Part shown: in pieces, positions 50,375-58,763 of the stretch
Position numbering within the stretch: the stretch's first letter is position 1
Layout: the number at the start of each line of letters is the position of its first letter
Assembly: GCF_021325795.1 (NCBI RefSeq)
Contig: NZ_JAHPZX010000001.1
Coordinates: forward strand, 1,116,001 to 1,180,000
Length of the DNA stretch: 64,000 bases
Source: Bordetella sp. LUAb4
Lineage (GTDB): Bacteria > Pseudomonadota > Gammaproteobacteria > Burkholderiales > Burkholderiaceae_B
Direction: 5' to 3'
Translations under genes and position numbers: made by a program
Notes under the pieces: model-generated
What the model was told of the DNA's origin: nothing
The model's database searches: none
What the model saw: only the letters and a program-made list of their open reading frames with translations

Positions 50375-51070
50375 ATGACCACTTTCCGCGCCGCCTTGCT
50401 GGACCTCGATGGCACCCTGCTGGATTCCATTCCCGACCTGGCGATGGCCGCCAATGCCATGCGGGTGGAACTGGGCATGGAAGTACTGCGCGAGGACGTC
50501 ATCGCCACCTTCGTCGGCAAGGGCGTGGACAATCTGGTGCGCCGCACGCTGGCCGCTTCACTGGAAGGCGGTGAGTCCGATGAAGCGCTGTTCCAGCGCG
50601 CCCGCGAGTCCTTCTATCGCCACTACCATCTGGTCAACGGCGACAAGGCCGTGGTGTTCGACGGTGTCATGGATGGCCTGAAAGCCATGCGCGAGCTGGG
50701 GCTGAAGTTGGCCGTGGTCACCAACAAGCCCACGGAATTCACGCTGCCCTTGCTGCAACGCACCGGTCTGGCCGGCTTTTTCCAGGCCGTGGTCTGCGGC
50801 GACACCTGCGAGCGCAAGAAGCCGGACCCGCAGCCCGTGCAGCACGCGTGCACCCTGCTGGACGTGCCGCCGGCATTCGCGGTCACCATCGGCGATTCCC
50901 TGAACGACACCCAGGCTGGCCGCGGCGCGGGCACCCGTACGCTGGTGGTGCCCTATGGCTACAACGAGGGGGTCGACGTGCGAACCCTGGAAGTCGATGG
51001 TATAGTTGCCACGCTGGTCGACGCCGCCGACTGGATCGCGCGCGATGGCGCCGTCCTGAAAACGGCGTGA
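50375..51070 (+). CDS. gph: Phosphoglycolate phosphatase
   Basis: 231-residue HAD-superfamily enzyme that removes 2-phosphoglycolate. Motif I is LLDLDGTLLDS near residue 8 (nucleophile and acid-base Asp), motif II is VVTNKP near 113, motif III Lys is in ERKKPDPQP, and motif IV is TIGDSLNDTQAG. AAGGA lies before the ATG, 16 bases after rpe. The order rpe-gph-trpE is common in Burkholderiales. Confidence 0.95.
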   Translation: MTTFRAALLDLDGTLLDSIPDLAMAANAMRVELGMEVLREDVIATFVGKGVDNLVRRTLAASLEGGESDEALFQRARESFYRHYHLVNGDKAVVFDGVMDGLKAMRELGLKLAVVTNKPTEFTLPLLQRTGLAGFFQAVVCGDTCERKKPDPQPVQHACTLLDVPPAFAVTIGDSLNDTQAGRGAGTRTLVVPYGYNEGVDVRTLEVDGIVATLVDAADWIARDGAVLKTA

Positions 51071-51165
51071 GCTTGCGCCCGCATTATCCGGCTGCACCGC
51101 CGTATCCAGCGATGTCCCGTATTCAGCTTTACCCCTATTCGCTCACTTAGCATTCGTCAACGATC

Positions 51166-51240
51166 ATGATCGCCCTGACCCTGTCGCAACCCGCTCGCGC
51201 CACTTGGCGCTGGTGGCGTTTGTCTTCCGGGTGGCGATGA
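51166..51240 (+). CDS. trpL: trpE leader peptide (24 residues, four Trp)
   Basis: A short ORF from ATG 51166 to TGA 51238-51240 encodes 24 residues with Trp at positions 14, 16, 17 and 23 (TWRWWR near the middle, SGWR at the end). Four Trp in 24 codons, three of them within four codons, is far above chance and typical of a Trp-sensing leader peptide. It is followed 60 bases later by a U-tailed hairpin and then trpE. There is no strong Shine-Dalgarno sequence. The ORF is too short for standard gene finders. Confidence 0.85.
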   Translation: MIALTLSQPARATWRWWRLSSGWR

Positions 51241-51333
51241 CCGACGCGCCGCGCTGAACGTATTCGTACACGGCGCCGCACACAGCAGGACGATCCCCAC
51301 AAGCCCGGAACCAGAATGATGGCCGGGCTTTTT
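51198..51333 (+). terminator. Transcription attenuator of trpE
   Basis: Terminator: AAGCCCGG (51301-51308) pairs with CCGGGCTT (51323-51330) and is followed by TTT. Antiterminator: TTCCGGG (51225-51231, leader codons 20-22) is perfectly complementary to CCCGGAA (51304-51310), which overlaps the 5' arm of the terminator. A third pairing, CGCCAC (51198-51203) with GTGGCG (51213-51218), lies over the Trp codons. A ribosome stalled at Trp14-17 would free the antiterminator; one reaching the stop would cover it. Confidence 0.8.
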
Positions 51334-51377
51334 GCTGTTTACGCCCGGCGTGCAACAACACACCACCCGAGACCGAC

Positions 51378-52898
51378 ATGACCGAACTGGAATTCAAAGC
51401 GCTGGCCAAGGAAGGCTATAACCGCATCCCCCTGGTGGCGGAGACCTACGCCGACCTGGACACCCCGCTGGCGATTTACCTGAAACTGGCCCACGCCGGC
51501 CCGCAAGGCGGCCGCATGAGCTGCCTGCTTGAATCGGTGGTCGGCGGCGAACGCTTCGGCCGCTACTCCTTCATCGGCCTGCCCGCCAGCACCGTGATCC
51601 GCGCCACCGGCACGACCACCGAAGTCCTGCACGACGGCAACGTGATCGAGACCCACCAGGGCGATCCGCTGGCTTTCATCGAGCAATACCAGTCCCGCTT
51701 CAAGGTGGCGCTGCGCCCTGGCATGCCGCGTTTCGCCGGCGGCCTGGCCGGCTACTTCGGCTATGACACGGTGCGTCATATCGAGCCGCGCCTGGGCCCG
51801 GCGGTCAAGCCCTTCCCGGCCGGCATGGACGAAGGCACGCCCGACATCATGCTGCTGCATGTCGACGAACTGGTCATCGTCGACAACCTGGCCGGCCGCA
51901 TCTACCTGATGGTGTACGCCGATCCCCGCAAGCCCGAAGCCTATGCCCAGGCCCAGCAGCGCCTGCGTGAACTGCGCGCCAAGCTGCGCAAGCCGGTGGA
52001 GATCCCCTACAGCCACGCCAGCATGCAGACCGAGGAAAGGCGCGACTTCAAGAAAGCGGATTATCTGGCCGCCGTACTGCGCGCCAAGGAATACATCGCC
52101 GCCGGTGACCTGATGCAGGTGCAGGTGGGCCAGGTCATCGCCAAGCCCTTCCGCGATTCGCCGCTGTCGCTGTATCGCGCGCTGCGGTCCTTGAATCCGT
52201 CGCCCTATATGTACTTCTGGAATTTCGGCGACTTCCAGGTGGTGGGCTCTTCGCCCGAGATCCTGGTGCGGCAGGAACGCGTGATCGAGCAAGGCGAGGA
52301 GAAATCGCAGATCACCGTGCGTCCGCTGGCCGGCACCCGCAAGCGCGGCGGCACGCCCGAGGAAGATGCCGCGCTGGCCGCCGAATTGCGCGCCGACCCC
52401 AAGGAGGTCGCCGAGCACGTGATGCTGATCGACCTGGCGCGCAATGACGTCGGCCGCGTGGCCGAGGTCGGCTCGGTCAAGGTGACCGACACCATGGCCA
52501 TCGAGCGCTATTCGCACGTCATGCATCTGGTGTCCAACGTCACCGGCAATCTCGATCCCAAGATGACCAGCATGGATGTGCTGCGCGCGGCCTTCCCCGC
52601 CGGCACCCTGACCGGCGCGCCCAAGGTGCGCGCCATGGAGCTGATCGACGAACTGGAGCCCGTGCGCCGCGGCATCTACGGTGGCGCCGCCGGTTATCTG
52701 AGCTATGGCGGCGAGATGGACGTGGCCATTGCCATCCGCACCGGGGTGATCAAGGATGGCACGCTATACGTGCAGGCCGCCGCCGGCATCGTCGCGGACT
52801 CCAACCCCGAAGCCGAATGGGCCGAGACGGAAGCCAAGGCGCGCGCGGTGCTGCGGGCGGCCGAGCAGGTGCAGAACGGGCTGGACGAGCCGGCCTGA
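51378..52898 (+). CDS. trpE: Anthranilate synthase component I
   Basis: 506 residues. Makes anthranilate from chorismate with ammonia supplied by TrpG. The Trp-feedback motif is present as LLESV near residue 50. The chorismate-binding C-terminal part has FQVVGSSPEILVR, RPLAGTRKRG, HVMLIDLARNDVGRV, FPAGTLTGAPKVRAMELI (in part) and YGGAAGYLSYGG. It is complete and controlled by the upstream attenuator. Its partner trpG is 7.1 kb downstream instead of adjacent. Confidence 0.97.
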   Translation: MTELEFKALAKEGYNRIPLVAETYADLDTPLAIYLKLAHAGPQGGRMSCLLESVVGGERFGRYSFIGLPASTVIRATGTTTEVLHDGNVIETHQGDPLAFIEQYQSRFKVALRPGMPRFAGGLAGYFGYDTVRHIEPRLGPAVKPFPAGMDEGTPDIMLLHVDELVIVDNLAGRIYLMVYADPRKPEAYAQAQQRLRELRAKLRKPVEIPYSHASMQTEERRDFKKADYLAAVLRAKEYIAAGDLMQVQVGQVIAKPFRDSPLSLYRALRSLNPSPYMYFWNFGDFQVVGSSPEILVRQERVIEQGEEKSQITVRPLAGTRKRGGTPEEDAALAAELRADPKEVAEHVMLIDLARNDVGRVAEVGSVKVTDTMAIERYSHVMHLVSNVTGNLDPKMTSMDVLRAAFPAGTLTGAPKVRAMELIDELEPVRRGIYGGAAGYLSYGGEMDVAIAIRTGVIKDGTLYVQAAAGIVADSNPEAEWAETEAKARAVLRAAEQVQNGLDEPA

Positions 52899-52985
52899 AC
52901 CTGGGCATAGAGGCCTGGACCGCGGGTCCTGAGGCCTGGGTCCTGGGCCTGATCCTGGGCCTGGGCCCGGAGCCCGGGGCTTGGA
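52896..52985. repeat. CCTGGGCCTG-type low-complexity tract after trpE
   Basis: About 90 bases built from repeats of CCTGG and GGGCCTG right after the trpE stop. No frame through it looks like protein. The 52899-53198 gap otherwise holds the trpE terminator and the promoter region of the next gene. Confidence 0.6.
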
Positions 52986-53019
52986 GCGCCGTGTCCGCGC
53001 GCCCTCGGAAATCCAAGCC

Positions 53020-53051
53020 AACGCCTTCCAAAATGGGAAGGCGTTTTATTT
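53020..53051 (+). terminator. Terminator of trpE
   Basis: ACGCCTTCC / GGAAGGCGT stem with an AAAATG loop followed by TTTATTT. It ends the trpE unit before the unrecognised gene. Confidence 0.85.
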
Positions 53052-53198
53052 CCTGCCGAGCGCGTATTTTTTCTTCAAACCCAGGAAACTGATTCCGAAC
53101 GGCTGTTACTCATCAGCAAGCTCGGCCGTGAGCATTTGCCTTATGCCTTTTTGTCAGCATTCGCAGGGCCGGCCGCTTCCCCTGAATAAGAGTCCGCC

Positions 53199-54728
53199 AT
53201 GCAAGCCTTCGCCCTCGCAACCCACCTCCACCGCCTTTTCCTGGGTGCCTCCGAGCTCAGCCAGAATGAAGCCCCGCCCACGCCAACCAACTGGCTGGGC
53301 ACGGCTCAATACAAACAGCTGTTCCACAACGATGTCCCAGCGATTCAGGCCAAGGTCGGCGGCGAAAGGGCCGTGACGTTCAATTCCGAAGCGTACTTTC
53401 GTATCCTGGCCGACCGCCAGACAGACACCAAGATCATCAACGCGCAGACATCCTCCGAACCGCGCGTGGCACGCATCCGTGCGGATTCGGGCGCTAGCGA
53501 CGCAGGGGCACGCAGCCGTGCGGATTCAGGCATACATGACGGTTACGTCACCGCCGACGAAAGTCCTCCGGCGTCTCCCACCTTGAGCCGCAAGATTTCC
53601 TCCGCGTCTTCCTATTGGTCGATCCCGGAAAGCCTCGCTCAATCGGACGAGGCGCAAGCCATGGTCGAAGAGCAAGCCGTCGTTGGAAATGTCGACGGCC
53701 CCGTCCACGCCGACAGCCTCGTCCACGAAGAGGCTGTACTGTCGTATGACGCCGGCGCCGAGGACGACATTGCCTACGCGGATGAGGACGAAAGCACGTC
53801 AATGGCGGATGATAGCCATCAGTTGGCTGACCAGGCGCCACAGCCGCTGCCACGTCTGCGGCGCTCATTGCTCCCGGTCCCGCAGCAGGACGTGCATTGG
53901 CTGCTCGGCCGCGCCCCGGCCCCCCCTGTGCTGCAGGCCGACGATGCAAGCGCGCAATCCATCCAGCTTGCCGCCACACTTTCAGCGTCGCCTGCAGCGC
54001 CGGTACCAACCTCGGCCACCGTCACGACTACGGCCATGGCCCCTGGGCATCCTGCGGCCGCCGCCCCGCTGAATCCTCTCCACGTCTTCGACTTTCCCAA
54101 GCGCGCGGCCCCCCAGCCCGTGCCGTGGTACAGCGGCATCGGCGGCTTCGTCATGGCGCAGTTGAATCGCCTGGTCGATGGCTTCAAGGCGGTGCGTGAC
54201 ATGGTCTACCCCGCCCCTGCGCCTGCCAGCGCCTATGCCTCGACGTCTTCGCTATCCATGTCCTCCGAGGAAATAGCCTTGACCTCGCTCAAAATCGCTC
54301 GGGAAGCGGCGGAGCGCTGCACGACGCAAGCGCGCGCGGCGGACGACATGAGCGCGATGCAAAAACTCAATTTCCGGACGGTGACCAGCCAGCGCGACAT
54401 GTTCGCCAGCAACATCTACAACCAAGAGGTTGACGCCAAGGGAACCGCTCAGGAATCCATGCAAGAGAGCAAACAGGTCGTAAGGCAACTGTTCCAGAAC
54501 ACGTTCTCACAAGCCGAGCAAGCGCGGTTCTGGGAAGACATGGCTGTCCTGGCGCCTTTCGGCAATAAGCTGCCGAGCGGCTTGATGGAGATTGCCTCCC
54601 TGGCGGAGCCAACGGACTTCGCGGCGTACAAAAAGACCGTCATGGACGCGCTCGACAACTTTGCCGCCAATATGGACAGCCTGATGCAAGCGCAGTCGGC
54701 GTCGACGGTAGCGCCAAGCCACGGCTGA
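53199..54728 (+). CDS. Unrecognised 509-residue protein, possibly a secreted effector
   Basis: No family recognised. Residues 1-80 are a compact-looking domain (LATHLHRLFLGASEL; NWLGTAQYKQLFHND; RAVTFNSEAYFRIL). Residues 85-210 are acidic and low complexity, with two RADSG units (94-98 and 107-111) and Ser/Pro-rich stretches. Residues 220-310 are Pro/Ala/Thr-rich. Residues 310-335 form a hydrophobic or amphipathic helix (WYSGIGGFVMAQLNRLVDGF). Residues 355-500 are helical and Gln/Met/Ala-rich. There is no Sec signal peptide. A modular disordered protein like this resembles type III effectors or other injected proteins, but no chaperone or secretion gene is nearby. It has its own upstream terminator-bounded gap and lies inside the split trp locus. 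Confidence 0.75.
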   Translation: MQAFALATHLHRLFLGASELSQNEAPPTPTNWLGTAQYKQLFHNDVPAIQAKVGGERAVTFNSEAYFRILADRQTDTKIINAQTSSEPRVARIRADSGASDAGARSRADSGIHDGYVTADESPPASPTLSRKISSASSYWSIPESLAQSDEAQAMVEEQAVVGNVDGPVHADSLVHEEAVLSYDAGAEDDIAYADEDESTSMADDSHQLADQAPQPLPRLRRSLLPVPQQDVHWLLGRAPAPPVLQADDASAQSIQLAATLSASPAAPVPTSATVTTTAMAPGHPAAAAPLNPLHVFDFPKRAAPQPVPWYSGIGGFVMAQLNRLVDGFKAVRDMVYPAPAPASAYASTSSLSMSSEEIALTSLKIAREAAERCTTQARAADDMSAMQKLNFRTVTSQRDMFASNIYNQEVDAKGTAQESMQESKQVVRQLFQNTFSQAEQARFWEDMAVLAPFGNKLPSGLMEIASLAEPTDFAAYKKTVMDALDNFAANMDSLMQAQSASTVAPSHG

Positions 54729-54776
54729 TGTGACGTAGCGTGGCGTCACGCGAACGGTAAGCGTGAAGGCCCGGCC

Positions 54777-55895
54777 TTACACGCCCGGCCTCAACCCTTC
54801 CATCGCGCGGCCGCGCATCACCCGGCCCGCGATGAAACGGGCGATGGCCGGGCCCGTCATCACCACCAGCACGAAGCGCAAGGTCTGCATCGCCAGCACG
54901 AAGGACATGTCCACATCGTGGCTGGTGGCCGCGATGATGGCGACCGAGTCGGCGCCGCCCGGACTGGTGGCCAGATAAGCGGTCAAGGGATCGATGCCCG
55001 CCAGTTTCACCAGGGCCACGGCAAACAAGCCGCAGATACCGATCAACAAGAAAGTCGATACCAGCACCTTGGGCAGCGCCCGCCACGCCACCCCCAGAAT
55101 GGGACGCGTGAACCGCAAGCCGATATTCCAGCCGACGGTGGCATAGGCCAGGGCCAGCAGCCAGGGCGGCAGCTCCAGCGTCATGCCCTCGACCAAATGC
55201 AGGGCGATGCCGACACCCATGGGCAGCAGCAAAGCGCCCGCCGGGATGCGCAGCACGGTGCCCAGCCACGAACCTCCCAGCGCCAGCACCATCGTCACAA
55301 GAAAGGCCCAGGGCGAGACCGGCGGAAACCAGTCGATCGCCACGGGCGGCGCGGCGTCCGGTGCACCGATGTCGACGAATAGATGCGCCACCAGCGATGC
55401 CACCACGGCCACGCACACCACGCGCAAATATTGCATGAAGGCGACCAGGCGGGTGTCGGCGCCATAGGATGCCGCCATCAGCGTCATCGCGGCGGCCGCG
55501 CCGGGCGAAGCGCCCCACACAGCGGTGGTACCCGGAAACACACGCCAGCGCGCCAGCAGGTACCCCAGCCCATTGGCCGCGATGGTGACCGCGGCGACGC
55601 CGCCAAAGAACAAAGGCCATTTATCGGCCACCGTGCCCACGACCGAAGGCGGAATACCGCGCGCGATCATGCAGCCGATCAGGCCCTGCGCCGCGATGAA
55701 CAGCGGACCGGACAAGCGCACTTGCAGGCCCACCACCATGGCCAGCACGGCCGCCAGCATGGGCCCAAGCATCAAACCCGCGGGCAGGCCGGCATGATGC
55801 AGCAGCGTGGCCAGCAGAGCGGACACCGCAATGAGCAGGGACCAGGTCCGTAGACGGGGCCAGAGGACGTGGGAAAAGGACGGGACGCTGCTCAT
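54777..55895 (-). CDS. AbrB-family (PF05145-type) membrane protein
   Basis: 372 residues from ATG 55895, which overlaps the marR stop by 4 bases. About ten hydrophobic helices arranged as two similar halves: the first has LPAGLMLGPMLAAVLAMVVG and FPGTTAVWGASPGAAAAMTLMA (each in part), the second has IPAGALLLPMGVGIAL and YLATSPGGADSVAIIAA. The paired SPG-A segments mark the AbrB/ammonia monooxygenase-like duplication family. Some members are transporters, but the substrate is unknown. Coupled to the upstream MarR regulator, which probably controls it. Confidence 0.85.
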   Translation of the reverse strand: MSSVPSFSHVLWPRLRTWSLLIAVSALLATLLHHAGLPAGLMLGPMLAAVLAMVVGLQVRLSGPLFIAAQGLIGCMIARGIPPSVVGTVADKWPLFFGGVAAVTIAANGLGYLLARWRVFPGTTAVWGASPGAAAAMTLMAASYGADTRLVAFMQYLRVVCVAVVASLVAHLFVDIGAPDAAPPVAIDWFPPVSPWAFLVTMVLALGGSWLGTVLRIPAGALLLPMGVGIALHLVEGMTLELPPWLLALAYATVGWNIGLRFTRPILGVAWRALPKVLVSTFLLIGICGLFAVALVKLAGIDPLTAYLATSPGGADSVAIIAATSHDVDMSFVLAMQTLRFVLVVMTGPAIARFIAGRVMRGRAMEGLRPGV

Positions 55896-56344
55896 ACCTG
55901 TGCCAGCCTCTCCAGCAAGCGCACCGCCTGCGCCAGCGTCTTGCGCTCGACCGGATCCAGGTGCGCATGGATGGCGCCGGAAAGCCAGTCTTCGCGGGCC
56001 GCGCGATGCGCCTTGAACCAGGCCTGGCCCTTGGGCGTCATCGACCACAGCGTCTGGCGGCCATCGTCAGGGTCCGGCACACCGTTCACGTAACCGGCCT
56101 CGTTCAGCGAGGCCACCAGCGCGCCCATCGATTGGGGCTTGACCCCTTCCGCGCGCGCCAGCGTGGTGACGGTGGCGCAGGCCAAGCGCTCCAATTGCGC
56201 CAGCGCGGTGACCTGCGGCCAAGTCAGCGCGGACGTCGGCGTTTCATCACGCAGGCGCCGGCGTAAACGGCTGATGGACGCACGCAGGTCCGCCGCGATG
56301 CGCAGCGTTTCCTGGGTGCCCGAAGGCGCGCGTGGGGGGGTCAT
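55892..56344 (-). CDS. MarR-family transcriptional regulator
   Basis: 150 residues from ATG 56344, with a GAAGG Shine-Dalgarno sequence; a longer frame to 56425 is less likely. Winged HTH with LTWPQVTALAQLERLACATVTTLARAEGVKPQSMGALVASL (in parts) as the recognition region. The wing is DPDDGRQTLWSMTPKGQAW, matching the MarR DxRxxx-hydrophobic-TxxG pattern. It is the first gene of a two-gene unit with the AbrB-type protein. An inverted repeat about 105 bases upstream is a candidate self-operator. Confidence 0.88.
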   Translation of the reverse strand: MTPPRAPSGTQETLRIAADLRASISRLRRRLRDETPTSALTWPQVTALAQLERLACATVTTLARAEGVKPQSMGALVASLNEAGYVNGVPDPDDGRQTLWSMTPKGQAWFKAHRAAREDWLSGAIHAHLDPVERKTLAQAVRLLERLAQV

Positions 56345-56449
56345 GGAATTACCTTCGAAACTGACGTCCGGAAGGAGGCCGCCAGGCAAGGGACGCGCGC
56401 CGGTATCTGTCATCGACACCCTCATGGCGCGGTTCGATGCGGGAATGTA

Positions 56450-56478
56450 TGAAGTTTACCTTCAAAGTTTGCCTGAAG
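56450..56478. promoter_or_regulatory. Candidate operator of the MarR regulator
   Basis: TGAAG-N5-CTTCA (56450-56464) is followed by a further TGAAG at 56474-56478, giving two overlapping inverted repeats (TGAAG-N5-CTTCA and CTTCA-N9-TGAAG). It lies in the divergent gap between marR and the quinone oxidoreductase gene; the 56345-56676 gap has no gene. Confidence 0.4.
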
Positions 56479-56676
56479 AAAAGCGCGCCGATGCCGCCCG
56501 CCCACACAGGGTGCGAATACATTCGCCTACAACTCATTGCTGACATTAACCGGGGAGATTGCCTACGCTGATACCTCTCACTCGCCACGCCGGGCGCTTT
56601 CATGACAGCGCTGCAAGATGGCAAGGCGACCCGGCGTATCATGCGCCCTCGCGGTCCAAGTTGTAGCCATCACTGC

Positions 56677-57627
56677 ATGAAAGCCATCCTCTCCACCGAC
56701 CAAGGCGCCGTCCTGCGCGATGTGGGTCTGCCTATCCCCCAACCCAATGAAATCCTGGTGCGCGTGCGCGCGGCCGGCCTGAATCGCATCGATCTGGCCA
56801 CCCTGGCCGCGCAGAACGACAGCATCCTGGGCATGGAATGGGCCGGCGAAATCGTCGACGTCGGCTCGCGGGTCACGGAACGCAAGGTCGGGGAACGCGT
56901 GATGTGTACCGGCCCTGGCGCCTTTGCCGAATACGCGGTGACCGATTGGGGCCGCTCCATGCCCATCCCGTCCGCCGGGGTGTCCTTCGAGGAAGCGGCC
57001 ACGCTGATGCTGGCGTTGCAGACCATGCACGATGCCCTGGCGACACGGGCGCAGCTCAAGCACGGTGAATCGGTCCTGATCCATGGTGCCAGCTCCGGCG
57101 TCGGCCTGATGGCCATGCAGATCGCCCGGTACCTGGGCGCGAAACGGGTCTTCGGCACGTCCACCAATGCCGCGCGCCGTGCCCGTCTGCACGAGTTCGG
57201 TGCCGATGTCGCCCTGGACCCCAAGGACGAAGACTGGACCGAGCAGGTCGTCGCCCACACCCACGGCAAAGGCGCGGACGTCATCATCGACCAGATTTCC
57301 GGTCCGGATTTCCACCGCACCATGCAGGCCGCCGCCATTCTTGGCCGCATCGTCAACGTCGGCCGCCTGGGCGGCGGGCAAGGCCAGGTGGACTTCCAAC
57401 TGCACGCCCTGCGCCGCATCACCTATACCGGTGTCACGTTCCGCACGCGTACGGTGGAGGAAGTGCGCGCCATCACGGCCGCCATGCGGGCCGACCTGGG
57501 CAAGGCGGTTGCCGACGGCACGCTGCGCCTGCCCATCGACAGTGTGTTCACCCTGGAGCAGGCGGCCGAGGCGCTGGAACGCATGGCGACCAATGCGCAT
57601 CTGGGCAAGATCGTCTTGAAGGTTTGA
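56677..57627 (+). CDS. NAD(P)H:quinone oxidoreductase-like zinc-independent MDR protein
   Basis: 316 residues from ATG 56677. The GroES-like N-terminus (PQPNEILVRVRAAGLNRIDLATL, in part) has no zinc-binding Cys/His set, so it is of the quinone oxidoreductase/crotonyl-CoA reductase branch. The NADPH fold has HGASSGVGLMAMQIARYLGAKRVFGT (in part), matching the AxxGVG motif. The C-terminus ends ATNAHLGKIVLKV. Divergent from marR, so it may belong to the MarR regulon. Reduces quinones or enones; the substrate is unknown. Confidence 0.87.
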   Translation: MKAILSTDQGAVLRDVGLPIPQPNEILVRVRAAGLNRIDLATLAAQNDSILGMEWAGEIVDVGSRVTERKVGERVMCTGPGAFAEYAVTDWGRSMPIPSAGVSFEEAATLMLALQTMHDALATRAQLKHGESVLIHGASSGVGLMAMQIARYLGAKRVFGTSTNAARRARLHEFGADVALDPKDEDWTEQVVAHTHGKGADVIIDQISGPDFHRTMQAAAILGRIVNVGRLGGGQGQVDFQLHALRRITYTGVTFRTRTVEEVRAITAAMRADLGKAVADGTLRLPIDSVFTLEQAAEALERMATNAHLGKIVLKV

Positions 57628-57727
57628 CAGCTGCGCGTCAGATTCGCCAGCGCGATAAAGTAACAGGCATTGCCGTGTGGGAGCAGCGTCGCCGCTCTCG
57701 CCGGTCTCTGCCATGGAAGGAAAAAAA

Positions 57728-58705
57728 ATGCATATAGGATTGATCGGCCTGGGCCGTATGGGCGCCAACATTGCCCGCCGTCTGCTGCGCGGCGGCCATG
57801 CCGTGACCGGCTATGACCGCGCCGCGGCCGCCGTCACCGCCTTGAGCACGGATGGCGGTGGCGCCGCCGACAGCGTCGCGGCGCTGGTGCAGGCGCTGCC
57901 CCTGCCGCGCGTCGTGTGGGTCATGCTGCCCGCCGGCGCCATCACGGAAGCCACCATCCAGGAGCTGGCCGGTTTGCTGCAGCCCGGCGACATCATCATC
58001 GATGGCGGCAACACCATGTACAAGGACGACATGCGGCGCGCCCGTGAGCTGGCCGGACGCGGCATCGAATATGTCGACGTCGGTACGTCCGGCGGCGTCT
58101 GGGGCCTGGAACGCGGTTACTGCATGATGATAGGTGGCGCAAAGAAGGTGGTGGATCACCTGGATCCCATCTTCGCCTGCCTGGCGCCGGGCCTGGGCGA
58201 CATCGCGCGCACGCCGGGCCGCGCGGGCAGCGATCCGCGTGCCGAGCAAGGCTATATCCATGCCGGCCCGGCGGGCGCCGGCCATTACGTGAAGATGGTG
58301 CACAACGGTATCGAATACGGTTTGATGCAGGCCTACGCGGAAGGCTTCGACCTGTTGCGTTCCAAGGGTTCGGACAGCGTGCCCGAGGACCAGCGCCTGC
58401 CTATCAATGTGGCCGACGTCGCGGAAGTATGGCGGCGCGGCAGCGTGGTGTCGTCCTGGTTGCTCGACCTGACGGCCATCGCGCTGGCGCGCGATGCCGA
58501 GTTGAGCACGTTCTCCGGCGCGGTGGCCGACAGTGGCGAAGGCCGCTGGACCATCGATGCCGCGGTCGAGCAGGCGGTACCGGTGCCGGTGTTGGCCGGC
58601 GCCCTGTTTGCGCGTTTCCGCTCACGCCAGGAGCATACGTATGCGGACAAGATCCTGTCCGCCATGCGTTTCGGCTTTGGCGGTCACGTCGAGAAGAAGG
58701 ACTGA
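57728..58705 (+). CDS. gnd: 6-phosphogluconate dehydrogenase, short (NAD-type) form
   Basis: 325 residues. Oxidative decarboxylation of 6-phosphogluconate to ribulose-5-P. The N-terminus has [16 protein letters not shown] (NAD(P)-binding). The signature [16 protein letters not shown] is near residue 95, and [16 protein letters not shown] and catalytic Lys/Asn in [13 protein letters not shown] follow. The length is about 325 instead of 470, as in the GntZ/YqeC-type enzymes, which usually use NAD. The start lies after a run of As; its coordinate could be off by one. pgl follows 58 bases later. Confidence 0.93.
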   Translation: MHIGLIGLGRMGANIARRLLRGGHAVTGYDRAAAAVTALSTDGGGAADSVAALVQALPLPRVVWVMLPAGAITEATIQELAGLLQPGDIIIDGGNTMYKDDMRRARELAGRGIEYVDVGTSGGVWGLERGYCMMIGGAKKVVDHLDPIFACLAPGLGDIARTPGRAGSDPRAEQGYIHAGPAGAGHYVKMVHNGIEYGLMQAYAEGFDLLRSKGSDSVPEDQRLPINVADVAEVWRRGSVVSSWLLDLTAIALARDAELSTFSGAVADSGEGRWTIDAAVEQAVPVPVLAGALFARFRSRQEHTYADKILSAMRFGFGGHVEKKD

Positions 58706-58763
58706 GCCCCCCTGGCCCCACCCCTCTGGACCTGTGCATAGGCCCTTTAACCTGGAGCAAGCC

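Noticed and set aside
54729-54748. Terminator after the unrecognised 509-residue gene
   Set aside because: GTGACG and CGTCAC form a stem in GTGACGTAGCGTGGCGTCAC, but no T-run follows on either strand.
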